Shown: positions 18,090-26,876, counted from the stretch's first letter. The stretch: 61,027 nucleotides of DNA from Clostridiales bacterium (GCA_022800625.1 JAAWQR010000009.1:1-61027), one strand, 5' to 3'. Notes: generated from the sequence alone by a model not told the origin. Program-made: numbers and translations.

Positions 18090-20351
18090 TTATTCCGATT
18101 CCTTGCTCTCAGGCTCGGTCTCCGCCTTATACGAACACTCGCTGTTTCTGCAAACAAGAAGATTCTTCCCCTTCTTTTTCATAAGCATATCCCCGCAGTT
18201 CGGACACTTCTCATTCGTCGGAGTATCCCATGACGAGAACTTGCATTCGGGATATTTTTCACAGCTGAAGAACTGCGTTCTGTTTTTACCGTATTTCACA
18301 ACGATATCCGCGCCGCAGTCGGGGCATTTAACACCAATCGTCTTGGCAATCTGCTTTGTAAATTTGCACTCGGGATAATTCGGGCAGGCATAAAAGCTTC
18401 CGTATCTGCCTGTCCTCAGTACCATATCCGCGCCGCATTTTTCACATTTCACAGCCGGCATATCGGCTGCCTTTTCATCATTGTTTTCATTCGGTTTTGT
18501 AAGAGGTTTTGTATTTTTACATTCCGGATAGTTTGGACACGCGGCAAATTTTCCGAATCTTCCCTCTTTTACGATCATCTTTGCGCCGCATTTTTCACAG
18601 ATGAGATCTGTTTCTTCAACAGGCAAATCTATATCATCGCGCGTTACCGATGCAAACGATTCTTCAAGCTCACGGCTGAAGCCTTCGTAAAATTCTCCGA
18701 GTACCGATGAGATCGTAGAGCTGCCGCCTTCGATACTGTCGAGCTTATCTTCCATTGACGCTGTAAAACGGTAATCTACAATATCGGGAAATCTTTCGCA
18801 CATAAGCTTTGTTACAACTTCTCCGAGCGGAGTCGGAATAAGAGATTTTCCCTGACGCTTGACATATCCGCGGGATACTATAATCGTTATGATAGGCGTA
18901 TATGTGCTGGGACGTCCGATTCCTTTTTCCTCAAGGAATTTAATAAGCGTAGCTTCGGTATACCTTGCAGGAGGCTCTGTAAAATGCTGCTCGGGAACAA
19001 CTGATTCGGCGCTCAGCACATCGCCCTTATCAATGCTCGGAAGTCTCGATGCCTTTTCACCCGATGCGTCGTCAGTAGATTCTTCATAAAGCGCCAAAAA
19101 TCCGGGGAATTTAACGGTATATCCGCTTGATCTGAAAAGATATTTACCGCATTCGATATCGATTTGAACGGTGGAAAGTTCCGCCGATGACATCTGGCTT
19201 GCGATAAATCTGTCCCAAATCAGCTTGTAAAGCCTGTACTGATCTGAAGAAAGCTTTGCCTTTATTTTTTGCGGCTCAATATCTACTCTTGACGGTCTTA
19301 TCGCTTCATGCGCGTCCTGTGCTCCAGATTTTGTCTTGTACACACGCGGAGCCGCAGGATAATAGCTGTCGCCGTATTTTTCACAAATAAGCTCACGGGC
19401 TGCCGCCTTTGCTTCATCCGATATTCTGAGTGAGTCGGTTCTCATGTATGTTATAAGACCTTGTACTCCCCCGAATTCAGAACCGAGATTGATTCCTTCA
19501 TATAGCTCCTGCGCAACTCTCATTGTACGCTGAGACTGGAAGTTAAGCTTACGCGACGCTTCCTGCTGCATTGTTGAGGTTATAAACGGCGGTGCGGGAT
19601 TTCTCATTTTCTTACCGTTTTTAACGTCTTTTACCTTGAAGCTTGAATTTTCAGCTTCCGCCACGACCATAGCCGCGTCTGCCTCGCTTTTAAGCTCCAG
19701 CTTTGAGCTGTCGAGAGCAAGACCGTAAAAACGTGAGATCAGCTTTTTTCCTTTCTCGGTTACGAGATTTGCGTCCACTGTCCAATATTCTTTAGGAACA
19801 AACGCGCGTATCTCATCTTCCCTTTCAACAATAATTCTTGTTGCAACAGACTGAACTCTGCCTGCCGACAGACCGCTTCTGACGGTCTTCCAAAGAAAAG
19901 GACTGAGCTTATAGCCGACGATTCTGTCAAGAAGACGTCTCGCCTGCTGAGAATTAACAAGATCAATATCGATCTTTCTCGGATGCTTGATAGCTTCTCT
20001 GACCGCTCCTTTTGTTATCTCATTAAAGGTTATGCGGTTCATCTCCTCGGTATTGATGCCGAGAGCATTCGCAAGATGCCATGATATCGCTTCACCCTCA
20101 CGGTCAGGGTCCGTTGCAAGGAATATCTTATCAGCGCCCTTAGCTTCTTTTTTAAGTTCTCTGATAAGATCTCCCTTTCCTCGGATATTTATATAGTGTG
20201 CTTCAAAGTTATTGTCAACGTCTACACCGAGAGAAGATTTCGGAAGATCTCTCACATGCCCTTTTGAGGCTACTACCTTGTATCCCGAACCGAGATATCC
20301 TTTAATGGTATGCGCCTTTGCAGGAGACTCAACAATTACAAGCTTTTGCAT
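18090..20351 (-). CDS. topA: DNA topoisomerase I
   Basis: This type IA topoisomerase relaxes negative supercoils. The 753-aa product has the TOPRIM start KLVIVESPAKAHTIKGYLG, the D-P-D-R-E-G-E-A-I-S-W-H motif, the catalytic tyrosine in LITYMRTDSLRIS (about residue 300) and four C-terminal C4 zinc ribbons (from about residue 590), the first three with C-x-x-C-G and C-P-N-Y-P-E-C-type pairs, the last C-P-N-C/C-R-N-S-E-C. The start at 20351 is set by the family N-terminus MQKLVIVESPAK; AAAGG lies about 14 nt upstream. It follows dprA, as in many Clostridia. Confidence 0.96.
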   Translation of the reverse strand: MQKLVIVESPAKAHTIKGYLGSGYKVVASKGHVRDLPKSSLGVDVDNNFEAHYINIRGKGDLIRELKKEAKGADKIFLATDPDREGEAISWHLANALGINTEEMNRITFNEITKGAVREAIKHPRKIDIDLVNSQQARRLLDRIVGYKLSPFLWKTVRSGLSAGRVQSVATRIIVEREDEIRAFVPKEYWTVDANLVTEKGKKLISRFYGLALDSSKLELKSEADAAMVVAEAENSSFKVKDVKNGKKMRNPAPPFITSTMQQEASRKLNFQSQRTMRVAQELYEGINLGSEFGGVQGLITYMRTDSLRISDEAKAAARELICEKYGDSYYPAAPRVYKTKSGAQDAHEAIRPSRVDIEPQKIKAKLSSDQYRLYKLIWDRFIASQMSSAELSTVQIDIECGKYLFRSSGYTVKFPGFLALYEESTDDASGEKASRLPSIDKGDVLSAESVVPEQHFTEPPARYTEATLIKFLEEKGIGRPSTYTPIITIIVSRGYVKRQGKSLIPTPLGEVVTKLMCERFPDIVDYRFTASMEDKLDSIEGGSSTISSVLGEFYEGFSRELEESFASVTRDDIDLPVEETDLICEKCGAKMIVKEGRFGKFAACPNYPECKNTKPLTKPNENNDEKAADMPAVKCEKCGADMVLRTGRYGSFYACPNYPECKFTKQIAKTIGVKCPDCGADIVVKYGKNRTQFFSCEKYPECKFSSWDTPTNEKCPNCGDMLMKKKGKNLLVCRNSECSYKAETEPESKESE

Positions 20352-20425
20352 TTTTATAACCATACCTTTACATAAAATTTACTGCGGCTGTTTGTCCCGA
20401 ATATATCAGTCAAACAAGTTCACAA

Positions 20426-21904
20426 TTATTTCTCAGGGTCAAATTCAATGTTATCAACAGAACGTCGCAAAAAGTATCCGCCGGCTCCCGATTCAACCGC
20501 ACCTGCGATCTCAAGCATTGAAAGCGAGCTTAAAACATCACTGACTGATATCTCTCCTGTCACAAGCTCATCGGGAATCATCGGAACATCCGGTTTCATC
20601 ATATTATACACCCTAATATTGATTTCATCAAGAAGATCAATATCAATTCTGCTTTCAGGCTCGGTCAGAGCCTTCGGCAAATCCTTCTCCTCAGCTTTAT
20701 ATTTATCATTATTTTCAGTTTTTTCCATGACAGAGGAGGAGTCGCTTTTATTTTTTAATTTTGCAGTCTTAGGCTCGCTCTCGGGCGAATTTCCGAGAGA
20801 AACGGATAATTCGGAAGCCTTCTTATCCTTTGAAGAAGTACCCTTTCCCCGTCCGAGCCATGAAGAACGGCCGCCGTAAGCGCCGTTCCCGTAATAATTA
20901 CGTCCTCCCCTTGCAGAAACGCGCATTCTCGCCATTGCTTCTTCGGAAGCTGCGTCAATGTCAAGTCCGCGCATTGCACGCCTGAGAGCACGCATACTGA
21001 CAGAATGAGGATACAAAAATTCATATTCGCCGAGAACATCTTCGGCGCAGGTTACCGCAAACGCGCCGTTTTTGATAAGCTCGTTCGTCCCCTCAGCGCA
21101 GGGAGAACCAACCTCGCCGGGAAGAGCAAACACGTTTCTTCCCTGATACACCGCATGGCGAGCCGTTATAAGTGCACCGCTTTTCATATCGGCTTCTATA
21201 ACAACGCTGCCTGCCGAAAGTCCGCTGATTATTCTGTTTCTTACGGGAAAATGATAACCCGACGGCGGACTTCCCGGAGGATATTCGGAAATTACAGCTC
21301 CGCGCTTCAGTATCGTGTTGTAAAGATTCGCATGATCCTTAGGATATATAACATCGGCTCCGCCTCCGAGCACAGCGATACACCTGCCGCCCGCCGAAAC
21401 AGCTCCCGTCAAAGCCATACCGTCCGAACCGAGCGCCATACCGCTGACAACTATCGAGCCCGCCGCAGCTATTCCGTAACCCATAGCATACGCGTTACGT
21501 CTCCCGCTGTCGCTCATGGTACGCGTTCCGACAACTGAGATGCACAGATCTCGGTTTAACTGAGGAAGATTGCCGACAACATAGAGCGCCATCGGCGCAT
21601 CTCTGAGATTTATAAGGCTTTTCGGATAATCTTCATCAGTCGGCACAATAATGCGCTGTCCGAGCCTTGAAGCATTTGAAACGATTTCTTCGATATCATC
21701 TAAAGAATGATCTGCCAGCAGCTTCAGCGCCTGAGTAAGCTCTCTTGCCGTAAATCCGCTGTCCTGAGCAAGCTCAAAGTCCTGGGGCGACGCACAATAC
21801 ACATTTTTCGCATTACCGAAATAATTCACAAGCTTAACCGCAAGACGGCTTCCCTGCCCCATACGAGTCGCGAGCCATATCCAATAATTCTTATAGTCTG
21901 TCAT
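20426..21904 (-). CDS. dprA: DNA-processing protein DprA
   Basis: DprA binds incoming single-stranded DNA and loads RecA during transformation. The 492-aa product has an N-terminal SAM-like region, the Rossmann-fold core (about 115-300) with VVGTR, SGMALGSDG, V-L-G-G-G-A-D-V-I-Y-P and SALITAR-like GALITARHAVYQGR, and a C-terminal winged helix (about 430-480). A Ser/Lys-rich low-complexity linker of about 80 residues (350-430) is longer than in most family members. The dprA-topA-trmFO order is common. Confidence 0.92.
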   Translation of the reverse strand: MTDYKNYWIWLATRMGQGSRLAVKLVNYFGNAKNVYCASPQDFELAQDSGFTARELTQALKLLADHSLDDIEEIVSNASRLGQRIIVPTDEDYPKSLINLRDAPMALYVVGNLPQLNRDLCISVVGTRTMSDSGRRNAYAMGYGIAAAGSIVVSGMALGSDGMALTGAVSAGGRCIAVLGGGADVIYPKDHANLYNTILKRGAVISEYPPGSPPSGYHFPVRNRIISGLSAGSVVIEADMKSGALITARHAVYQGRNVFALPGEVGSPCAEGTNELIKNGAFAVTCAEDVLGEYEFLYPHSVSMRALRRAMRGLDIDAASEEAMARMRVSARGGRNYYGNGAYGGRSSWLGRGKGTSSKDKKASELSVSLGNSPESEPKTAKLKNKSDSSSVMEKTENNDKYKAEEKDLPKALTEPESRIDIDLLDEINIRVYNMMKPDVPMIPDELVTGEISVSDVLSSLSMLEIAGAVESGAGGYFLRRSVDNIEFDPEK

Positions 21905-21952
21905 AAAAATAACCGTACCTTTCAGTAAATTTTGCGAGAAAAGTATTGGCTC

Positions 21953-22810
21953 TCATTGAAATGCGCGGAAATATTCCCACAGAATAACCGATGCGGCAAC
22001 GGCGGCGTTAAGACTCTCCGTATTCTCTCCCATCGGTATCATAACCGTATCCGTAGCAATTTCTGTCACTTCATCGGAAATTCCGTGACCTTCATTTCCT
22101 ATGACAAGACAATCGCCTCTCTGTGGGGAATACTTTCCGAGAACAAGGCTGTCTCCCGACGGCAAGGCCGCGATAATGCGCCGTCCTTCCGGCTGTCCGC
22201 CCGACTGTCCTTCCGGCAATCTGCCCGATTTTAATTTTTCCAAAAAACCGCGGATATCAGTAGCCGTAAAAATATCCGATTTAAAAATTGCTCCCATAGC
22301 GGCGCGGACGGTTTTCGGATTATAAACATCTGCACAGGAATAAAGAACTGTGCACACATTTCCGAGCGCACATGCACTCCTGAGTATCGTTCCGAGATTT
22401 CCCGGATCGCGCACAGAGTCAAGGAGAAGTACTGTTTTATCAGAGGAAATTGCAGTGGGATCATCATTAAAATGCCTTGTTTCTGCGACGGCAATTATTC
22501 CCTGCGGAGATTTTTCAGATGATATCTTATCAAAAGCGTGGTCGGAAAGAACAGTGACCTGAGCTCCTCGCCCGCGGGCAAAAAGAGCTATAGATTCCAT
22601 ACTTGCAGACGAGCTCTCACGGACGAATACTTCACGAACCGATCCGAATTTCAACGCTTCTTCTGTAAGCTTTATGCCTTCACATAAAAAAGCTCCGTGA
22701 GTTTCTCTGAACTTTTTTTCAGACAGAGACGCTGCGGCAGACACCCTTGCATTTTGCCTTGACAAAATATACGGAAATTCCGCACCGCTTTCAAAAACAA
22801 ATTTATCCAT
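21953..22810 (-). CDS. TrmH/SpoU family RNA 2'-O-methyltransferase
   Basis: These SAM-dependent enzymes methylate ribose 2'-OH groups in tRNA or rRNA. The 285-aa product has an N-terminal substrate-binding domain (to about 100) and a SPOUT domain with LLLDSVRDPGNLGTILRSA, V-I-G-N-E-G-H-G-I-S and a final I-P-M-G-E-N-T-E-S-L-N-A-A-V-A-A motif forming the knot. It resembles YsgA/RlmB-type proteins near rplT and infC in Bacillota. The exact target cannot be read from sequence. Confidence 0.9.
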   Translation of the reverse strand: MDKFVFESGAEFPYILSRQNARVSAAASLSEKKFRETHGAFLCEGIKLTEEALKFGSVREVFVRESSSASMESIALFARGRGAQVTVLSDHAFDKISSEKSPQGIIAVAETRHFNDDPTAISSDKTVLLLDSVRDPGNLGTILRSACALGNVCTVLYSCADVYNPKTVRAAMGAIFKSDIFTATDIRGFLEKLKSGRLPEGQSGGQPEGRRIIAALPSGDSLVLGKYSPQRGDCLVIGNEGHGISDEVTEIATDTVMIPMGENTESLNAAVAASVILWEYFRAFQ

Positions 22811-22972
22811 AATACACTTTCCGAGTTATATAACGATATTCAGCTTATACGTGCAGCTTTTAAAAATCGCTTTCGGCATATATTTTCTCTCACAGAGCTT
22901 TCGCGCATACATATCCCGATGCACATCAAAAAACGAATAAAGCGATGTCAGCTTTTGCCGATATAAATGCTC

Positions 22973-23002
22973 ATAGGGTGCTGCGTGCACGCAACACCCT
23001 AT
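22973..23002 (-). terminator. Hairpin downstream of rplT
   Basis: Near-perfect inverted repeat ATAGGGTG/CACCCTAT with inner TGCGTG pairing lies 12 bp after the rplT stop. A strong T-tract is missing on the minus strand, so it may be an imperfect terminator or an mRNA 3'-end stabiliser. Confidence 0.5.
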
Positions 23003-23013
23003 TTATATCAAAA

Positions 23014-23367
23014 TTACAGAGCAGCCTTAGCGCTCTCAACGATAGCTGCAAACGCCTCTTTGTCAGATACTGCAAGCTCAGCGAGCATCTTACGGTTGAG
23101 GTCAATGCCTGCCTTCTTAAGACCGTGCATAAGCTGTGAATAGTTGATTCCGCAAGCCTTAGCCTGTGCCGAAATACGTGTGATCCACAGAGAACGAAAA
23201 TCTCTCTTCTTCTGCTTGCGTCCGATATAAGCATAGTTGCCGCTCTTCATTACGGCCTGCTTAGCCATCTTAAAGTGCTTGCTCTTTGAACCCCAGTATC
23301 CCTTCGCAGCCTTAAGAACTCTGTTTCTTCTCTTACGCGTCATCATCGCGCCTTTAACTCTTGCCAT
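23014..23367 (-). CDS. rplT: 50S ribosomal protein L20
   Basis: L20 is needed early in 50S assembly and, in many bacteria, represses its own infC-rpmI-rplT operon by binding the leader. The 117-aa product starts [19 protein letters not shown] and includes the FRSLWITRI and [16 protein letters not shown] segments of the family. It lies 37 bp downstream of rpmI. Confidence 0.97.
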   Translation of the reverse strand: MARVKGAMMTRKRRNRVLKAAKGYWGSKSKHFKMAKQAVMKSGNYAYIGRKQKKRDFRSLWITRISAQAKACGINYSQLMHGLKKAGIDLNRKMLAELAVSDKEAFAAIVESAKAAL

Positions 23368-23403
23368 TTTACCTAATTCCTTTCTTAATTATGTCTGTAG
23401 GGC

Positions 23404-23604
23404 TCAGTCCTGACCGATAAGTCTCTTGATATTTGCAGTCATTGCAGGACTGAGAATCTGGCTGCTGCGAAGATGTCTCTTTCTCTTCTGTGACTTTGAG
23501 TGATCGAGATTGTGACGGTGTCCTGAATGATATGCCTTTACCTTACCTGATCCTGTAACAGAAAATCTCTTGGCTGATGCCTTGTGTGTTCTGATTTTTC
23601 CCAT
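23404..23604 (-). CDS. rpmI: 50S ribosomal protein L35
   Basis: This 66-aa basic protein starts MGKIRTHKASAKRFSVTGSG, with the H-R-H-N-L-D-H-S-K-S-x-K-R-K-R segment of L35. It is the middle gene of the infC-rpmI-rplT operon. Confidence 0.97.
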   Translation of the reverse strand: MGKIRTHKASAKRFSVTGSGKVKAYHSGHRHNLDHSKSQKRKRHLRSSQILSPAMTANIKRLIGQD

Positions 23605-23690
23605 TGTTTATATGTCCTTTCGGTTGTAGTTTGCCGTCATACGGCGCCGCACGCTGTTATTTTTGCGCGGGAGTTTCTGACGGAGCTGCT

Positions 23691-24218
23691 TTATTTTGCC
23701 TGATTTTTCAGAGGTGCGATAAACATCGTAAGCTGTCTGCCCTCAAGAGTCGGCTTCTTGTCAACGTTTCCGACCTCAGCGCATGCCTCAGCGAATCTGC
23801 CGAGCATTTCGCGTCCCAGATCCTGATGTGCTATCTCGCGTCCCTTAAAGCGAAGGCAAACCCTGACCTTGTTTCCGTCAGAGAGGAATTTCCGTGCTCT
23901 GTTGGCCTTGGTCTCAAAATCATGCGTGTCAATTCTGCATGAAAGCTGGACTTCCTTAACTTCAACAGTCTGCTGCTTTTTTCTTGCTTCTTTTTCTCTT
24001 TTGTCCTGCTCATAGCAGTACTTTCCGTAATCCATCGCTCTGCATACCGGAGGCTTCGCCTGCGGCGCTATCATTACGAGATCCAGATCGCGGTCATACG
24101 CGTATGCTTTTGCGGAATCAATGCTCATGACACCGAGCTGTTCGCCCTTTTCATCAAGCATGCGAACTTCTTTCGCTCTTATATCATCATTGATATGCAG
24201 TTCCTTTGCGCTTATAAT
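23691..24218 (-). CDS. infC: Translation initiation factor IF-3, probable AUU start
   Basis: IF-3 proofreads start-codon and initiator-tRNA choice on the 30S subunit. From the internal ATG at 24161 the product would lack the conserved N-terminal region. In-frame upstream codons encode I-I-S-A-K-E-L-H-I-N-D-D-I-R-A-K-E-V-R, the standard IF-3 N-terminus, with no ATG, GTG or TTG. The likely start is ATT at 24218 (or the ATA after it), with GGGGGTGC 3 nt upstream. Rare AUU-type starts are a known autoregulatory feature of infC. The full product is 175 aa with the usual linker and C-terminal domain (ending in F-I-A-P-L-K). Confidence 0.92.
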   Translation of the reverse strand: MISAKELHINDDIRAKEVRMLDEKGEQLGVMSIDSAKAYAYDRDLDLVMIAPQAKPPVCRAMDYGKYCYEQDKREKEARKKQQTVEVKEVQLSCRIDTHDFETKANRARKFLSDGNKVRVCLRFKGREIAHQDLGREMLGRFAEACAEVGNVDKKPTLEGRQLTMFIAPLKNQAK

Positions 24219-24357
24219 TCAGCACCCCCAAATTAAATAAAAACGTGCCGGAACACAAATCCCCGCACATACATAATCCGCTCAAGCGGACAAACTGTAT
24301 TAACCGAGCGCGCTCCTGCGGCACGGTGAGAACGGAGTAGTGTTCTGCTTCTTTTCT
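24219..24357 (-). promoter_or_regulatory. infC leader RNA with long-range terminator-like stem (L20-leader type)
   Basis: The about 140-nt leader includes a stem CGTGCCG (about 24325) that can pair with CGGCACG (about 24240), followed by TTTTTATTT, which looks like an intrinsic terminator. Within the loop is a second stem TCCGCT/AGCGGA. In Bacillota, leaders of infC-rpmI-rplT operons bind L20 and cause attenuation; the layout here suggests the same role, but the L20-binding site was not identified. Confidence 0.6.
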
Positions 24358-24362
24358 TTGCC

Positions 24363-24391
24363 ATTATATCACATTATTTTTCTCTTGTCAA
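24363..24391 (-). promoter_or_regulatory. Promoter of the infC-rpmI-rplT operon
   Basis: Perfect TTGACA (24386-24391) and TATAAT (24363-24368) on the minus strand with 17-bp spacing. This is the only strong promoter seen for the long minus-strand housekeeping block between 22.8 and 24.4 kb. Confidence 0.9.
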
Positions 24392-24482
24392 TAGGAAACC
24401 TTTATTTTTTATTCCCTCACAGTATTTTTTGTAATTAGGTCTTATACGCCGTGTTGAATCAATGATATTTTCCAAGTCCGTA

Positions 24483-24512
24483 TTGACAGAATTTCGGAAT
24501 ATTTGTTATAAT
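24483..24512 (+). promoter_or_regulatory. Promoter of the sigma factor-serpin pair
   Basis: TTGACA (24483-24488) and TATAAT (24507-24512), spaced 18 bp, on the plus strand. A TGAGAG/CTCTCA stem follows at 24517-24542 in a leader of about 145 nt. The stretch between the divergent infC promoter and the sigma gene contains no other gene. Confidence 0.75.
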
Positions 24513-24661
24513 CGCACTGAGAGCGGCGCTTTTCCCTCTCAGATAATAAAAATTCATAAAAAACGGGAAAAATTTTATTTGTACACACAATATCTGCTTT
24601 TTTTCTGCGGCATATACAGTAGAAACACGTGTTAAAAATAAATGAAGGAGGCTTTTACCGA

Positions 24662-25246
24662 ATGGAAGACAGACGGATCATTAACATGTTCTTCTCAAGA
24701 GATGAATCCGCTATCCGTGAGACAGAGCAAAAATACGGCTCGTTTTGCTACCGCATAGCCTTTAATATTCTCTGACGCCGCGAGGACGCTGAGGAAAGCG
24801 TAAACGACACATATTTTACGGCGTGGAAAAAGATTCCGCCGCTGCTTCCCGAAAACTTTAAGGCATTTCTCGGAAAGCTTACAAGAGACATTTCTATCGG
24901 CAAATACCGCGTCATGCACGCAAAAAAGCGTTTTCACGCACTTGAGCTTATGCTGTCGGAGCTTGACGAGTGCATTCCCGACTCGCGGGACACGGAAGAC
25001 GCAATTGAAGAAATAGAGCTGACGGGCATCATAAATGATTGGCTGTACTCGCTTGAAGAGAATGACCGCGCATTGTTTATCCGCAGATATTATTTCGGTG
25101 ACGCAGTAAAATCACTTGCCGAAGAAGCCCGCTGCACGCAAAATCAAATGGCTCAAAGAATGCTGCGCCTGAGACAAAAACTGAAAGCAAGACTTGAGGC
25201 AGAAGGCTACACACGAAGCACATCTGTCAAATCTTACATAACATAG
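24662..25246 (+). pseudogene. ECF-like sigma factor with an in-frame TGA
   Basis: The frame from ATG 24662 (AGGAGG upstream) reads a sigma-70-like protein of 194 codons. The N-terminal part has F-C-Y-R-I-A-F-N-I-L, then TGA at 24773-24775, then R-R-E-D-A-E-E-S-V-N-D-T-Y-F-T-A-W, the conserved region 2 segment. The C-terminal part (about 120-190) is a region 4 helix-turn-helix. The TGA falls in a variable position just before E-D-A-E-E; a CGA-to-TGA change would explain it. Without readthrough only a 37-aa stub, or a region-4 fragment from an internal ATG at 24914, is made. The downstream gene appears intact. Sequencing error is possible. Confidence 0.75.
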
Positions 25247-25266
25247 ATGAAAGGAATTATGATAAA

Positions 25267-26742
25267 ATGAAAAATGAAGATATTTACAACAGCATCAGCG
25301 AAATAGACGGAAAACTGATAAACGAAGCCGAAGATCACAAGCTCTCCGAAAAACCGCACGGCAGAGTAAGAAAGCGTCTGCTTATCTCCGCCTTGTCAGC
25401 CGCTCTCGCTGTCGTTTCGGTCGCGGGAATCGTACTGTATCCGCACGGCGAGAAGTCAGCCCTTGCCGCATACGCGATAGCCCGCCCCGAATATCCCGAA
25501 ATGCTCAGGTATCCCGAAATTTCAGATGAAAATAATCCAACGCGTGAAGACGCTGAAAATTACATGAAATGGAAAGAAAGCGTTGCAGAACGCACGAAAC
25601 GCTCTGCGGAATATGCCGAAGGCATGGACAGCTTCTATAAAAAGGTTCTGCCGGAATTACTGTCGGTCGGTGAAGAAAGCAACGCCGCCTTCTCCCCTGC
25701 CAGCATGTATCTTGCACTCGGAATGCTTGCAGAATGTACGGGCGGAGACAGCCTTGCTCAAATTCTTGATCTTTTGGGCAAGGGTACGCTCGAAGAAGCG
25801 AGGAGCACATCACGAAAGATGTGGTTTGCAAATTATATCGACGACGGCATTACAAAGAGCGTCATCAGCAATTCTATGTGGCTGAACAATAAAATCGACT
25901 TCAAGGAAAAAACACTTAACTCCATCGCCGAAAATTACTACGCATCATCGTTCTCGGGAGAAATGGGCAGCGACTCCATGAATAAGCTGCTGCGCGAGTG
26001 GATAAATGAAAATACAGGACAAATGCTGAGTAAGGACGTAAAAGATATTGAGATAACCCCTAACACCGCCATTGCGCTTGTAAACACACTATGTTTTTCT
26101 GCGGAGTGGGAAAATAAGTTTTCCGAAAGCTTCACCCATGAAAACGTATTCCACGCAAAGAGCGGAGATGTGAGTGCCGAATACATGGGTCGCGACGGAT
26201 TCATCGGGGACTACCTTATAGGCGAAAACTTTACGGCGGCGGAGCTTGAATTCGACTTCGGAGGAAAAATGACGTTTTGGCTGCCGAATGAGGGCGTGTC
26301 CGTTGATGAGCTGCTGCGCGACGAAAAGGCTGCCGCCTGCATCAGTCTCGGCTCGATATCAAAGACAGACGAGACTTCGAGATACTTCTTAAACCTCAGA
26401 ATTCCGAAGTTTGACATTACATCAAATGTTGACATGATATCCTGTCTTACAGATCTCGGTGTAAAAAACATATTCAATTCGGACACGTCTGTCTTCACGC
26501 CGCTGTACAATGAAACACAGCTTCCTACTTATGTTTCGGATATAAAAAATGCAGCACGTGTCAAGATTGATGAAGATGGCTGCGAAGGAGTATCGTATAT
26601 CGCCGTTATAATGTATGCCAGCGCTGCCGGTCCGGGGGAGAAAGAAGCCGACTTTATTCTCAACCGTCCGTTTATTTTCACGGTAACAGGCCCTACGGGC
26701 GACATACTTTTCGCGGGCACGGTAGGCAATCCGACAAAGTAA
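25267..26742 (+). CDS. Membrane-anchored serpin with anti-sigma-like N-terminus
   Basis: The 491-aa product has a 37-residue cytoplasmic head (MKNEDIYNSISEIDGKL...) resembling the sigma-binding heads found downstream of ECF-like sigma genes in Clostridia, a transmembrane helix at about 38-59, and an extracellular serpin domain (about 105-491). Serpin landmarks are N-A-A-F-S-P-A-S-M-Y-L-A-L-G-M-L-A, N-T-A-I-A-L-V-N-T-L-C-F-S-A-E-W, and the C-terminal I-L-N-R-P-F-I-F-T-V. The reactive-loop hinge reads DEDGCEGVSYIAV, poorer in alanine than inhibitory serpins, so inhibition is uncertain. It starts 20 bp after the sigma gene; AAAGG lies about 12 nt upstream. Confidence 0.88.
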   Translation: MKNEDIYNSISEIDGKLINEAEDHKLSEKPHGRVRKRLLISALSAALAVVSVAGIVLYPHGEKSALAAYAIARPEYPEMLRYPEISDENNPTREDAENYMKWKESVAERTKRSAEYAEGMDSFYKKVLPELLSVGEESNAAFSPASMYLALGMLAECTGGDSLAQILDLLGKGTLEEARSTSRKMWFANYIDDGITKSVISNSMWLNNKIDFKEKTLNSIAENYYASSFSGEMGSDSMNKLLREWINENTGQMLSKDVKDIEITPNTAIALVNTLCFSAEWENKFSESFTHENVFHAKSGDVSAEYMGRDGFIGDYLIGENFTAAELEFDFGGKMTFWLPNEGVSVDELLRDEKAAACISLGSISKTDETSRYFLNLRIPKFDITSNVDMISCLTDLGVKNIFNSDTSVFTPLYNETQLPTYVSDIKNAARVKIDEDGCEGVSYIAVIMYASAAGPGEKEADFILNRPFIFTVTGPTGDILFAGTVGNPTK

Positions 26743-26791
26743 GAATGCACTTTTACCTAATAGACAGCAAAACATTCTCGACATTCCGTGT

Positions 26792-26820
26792 TTGACAGTC
26801 AATTACTGCTATGGTATAAT
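26792..26820 (+). promoter_or_regulatory. Promoter upstream of the ATP-grasp gene
   Basis: TTGACA (26792-26797) and TATAAT (26815-26820) with 17-bp spacing on the plus strand. Transcription would start at about 26827, inside the left arm of the terminator-like hairpin at 26824-26876. Confidence 0.8.
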
Positions 26821-26823
26821 AAA

Positions 26824-26876
26824 AATGTTAATGCCAAAGTGCCGCCATTGCGGCACGGCAAACATTGGGTTTTTTT
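26824..26876 (+). terminator. Three-part hairpin with T7 tract after the serpin gene
   Basis: Nested pairing AATGTT/AACATT, TGCC/GGCA and GTGCCGC/GCGGCAC is followed by seven Ts at about 26870-26876. It can end the serpin transcript, and it also begins only a few bases after the promoter at 26792-26820. A second short stem GCCGCC/GGCGGC lies at 26904-26918. Confidence 0.75.

Noticed and set aside
24216..24218. Starting infC at the internal ATG 24161
   Set aside because: It would remove the conserved N-terminal I-N-D-x-I segment; an ATT with strong GGGGGTG fits better.
24773..24775. Selenocysteine at the TGA in the sigma gene
   Set aside because: No SECIS-like stem just downstream was evident and the family has no conserved Cys there.
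26792..26820. Treating this as a second serpin promoter
   Set aside because: It lies downstream of the serpin stop and points to the ATP-grasp operon.
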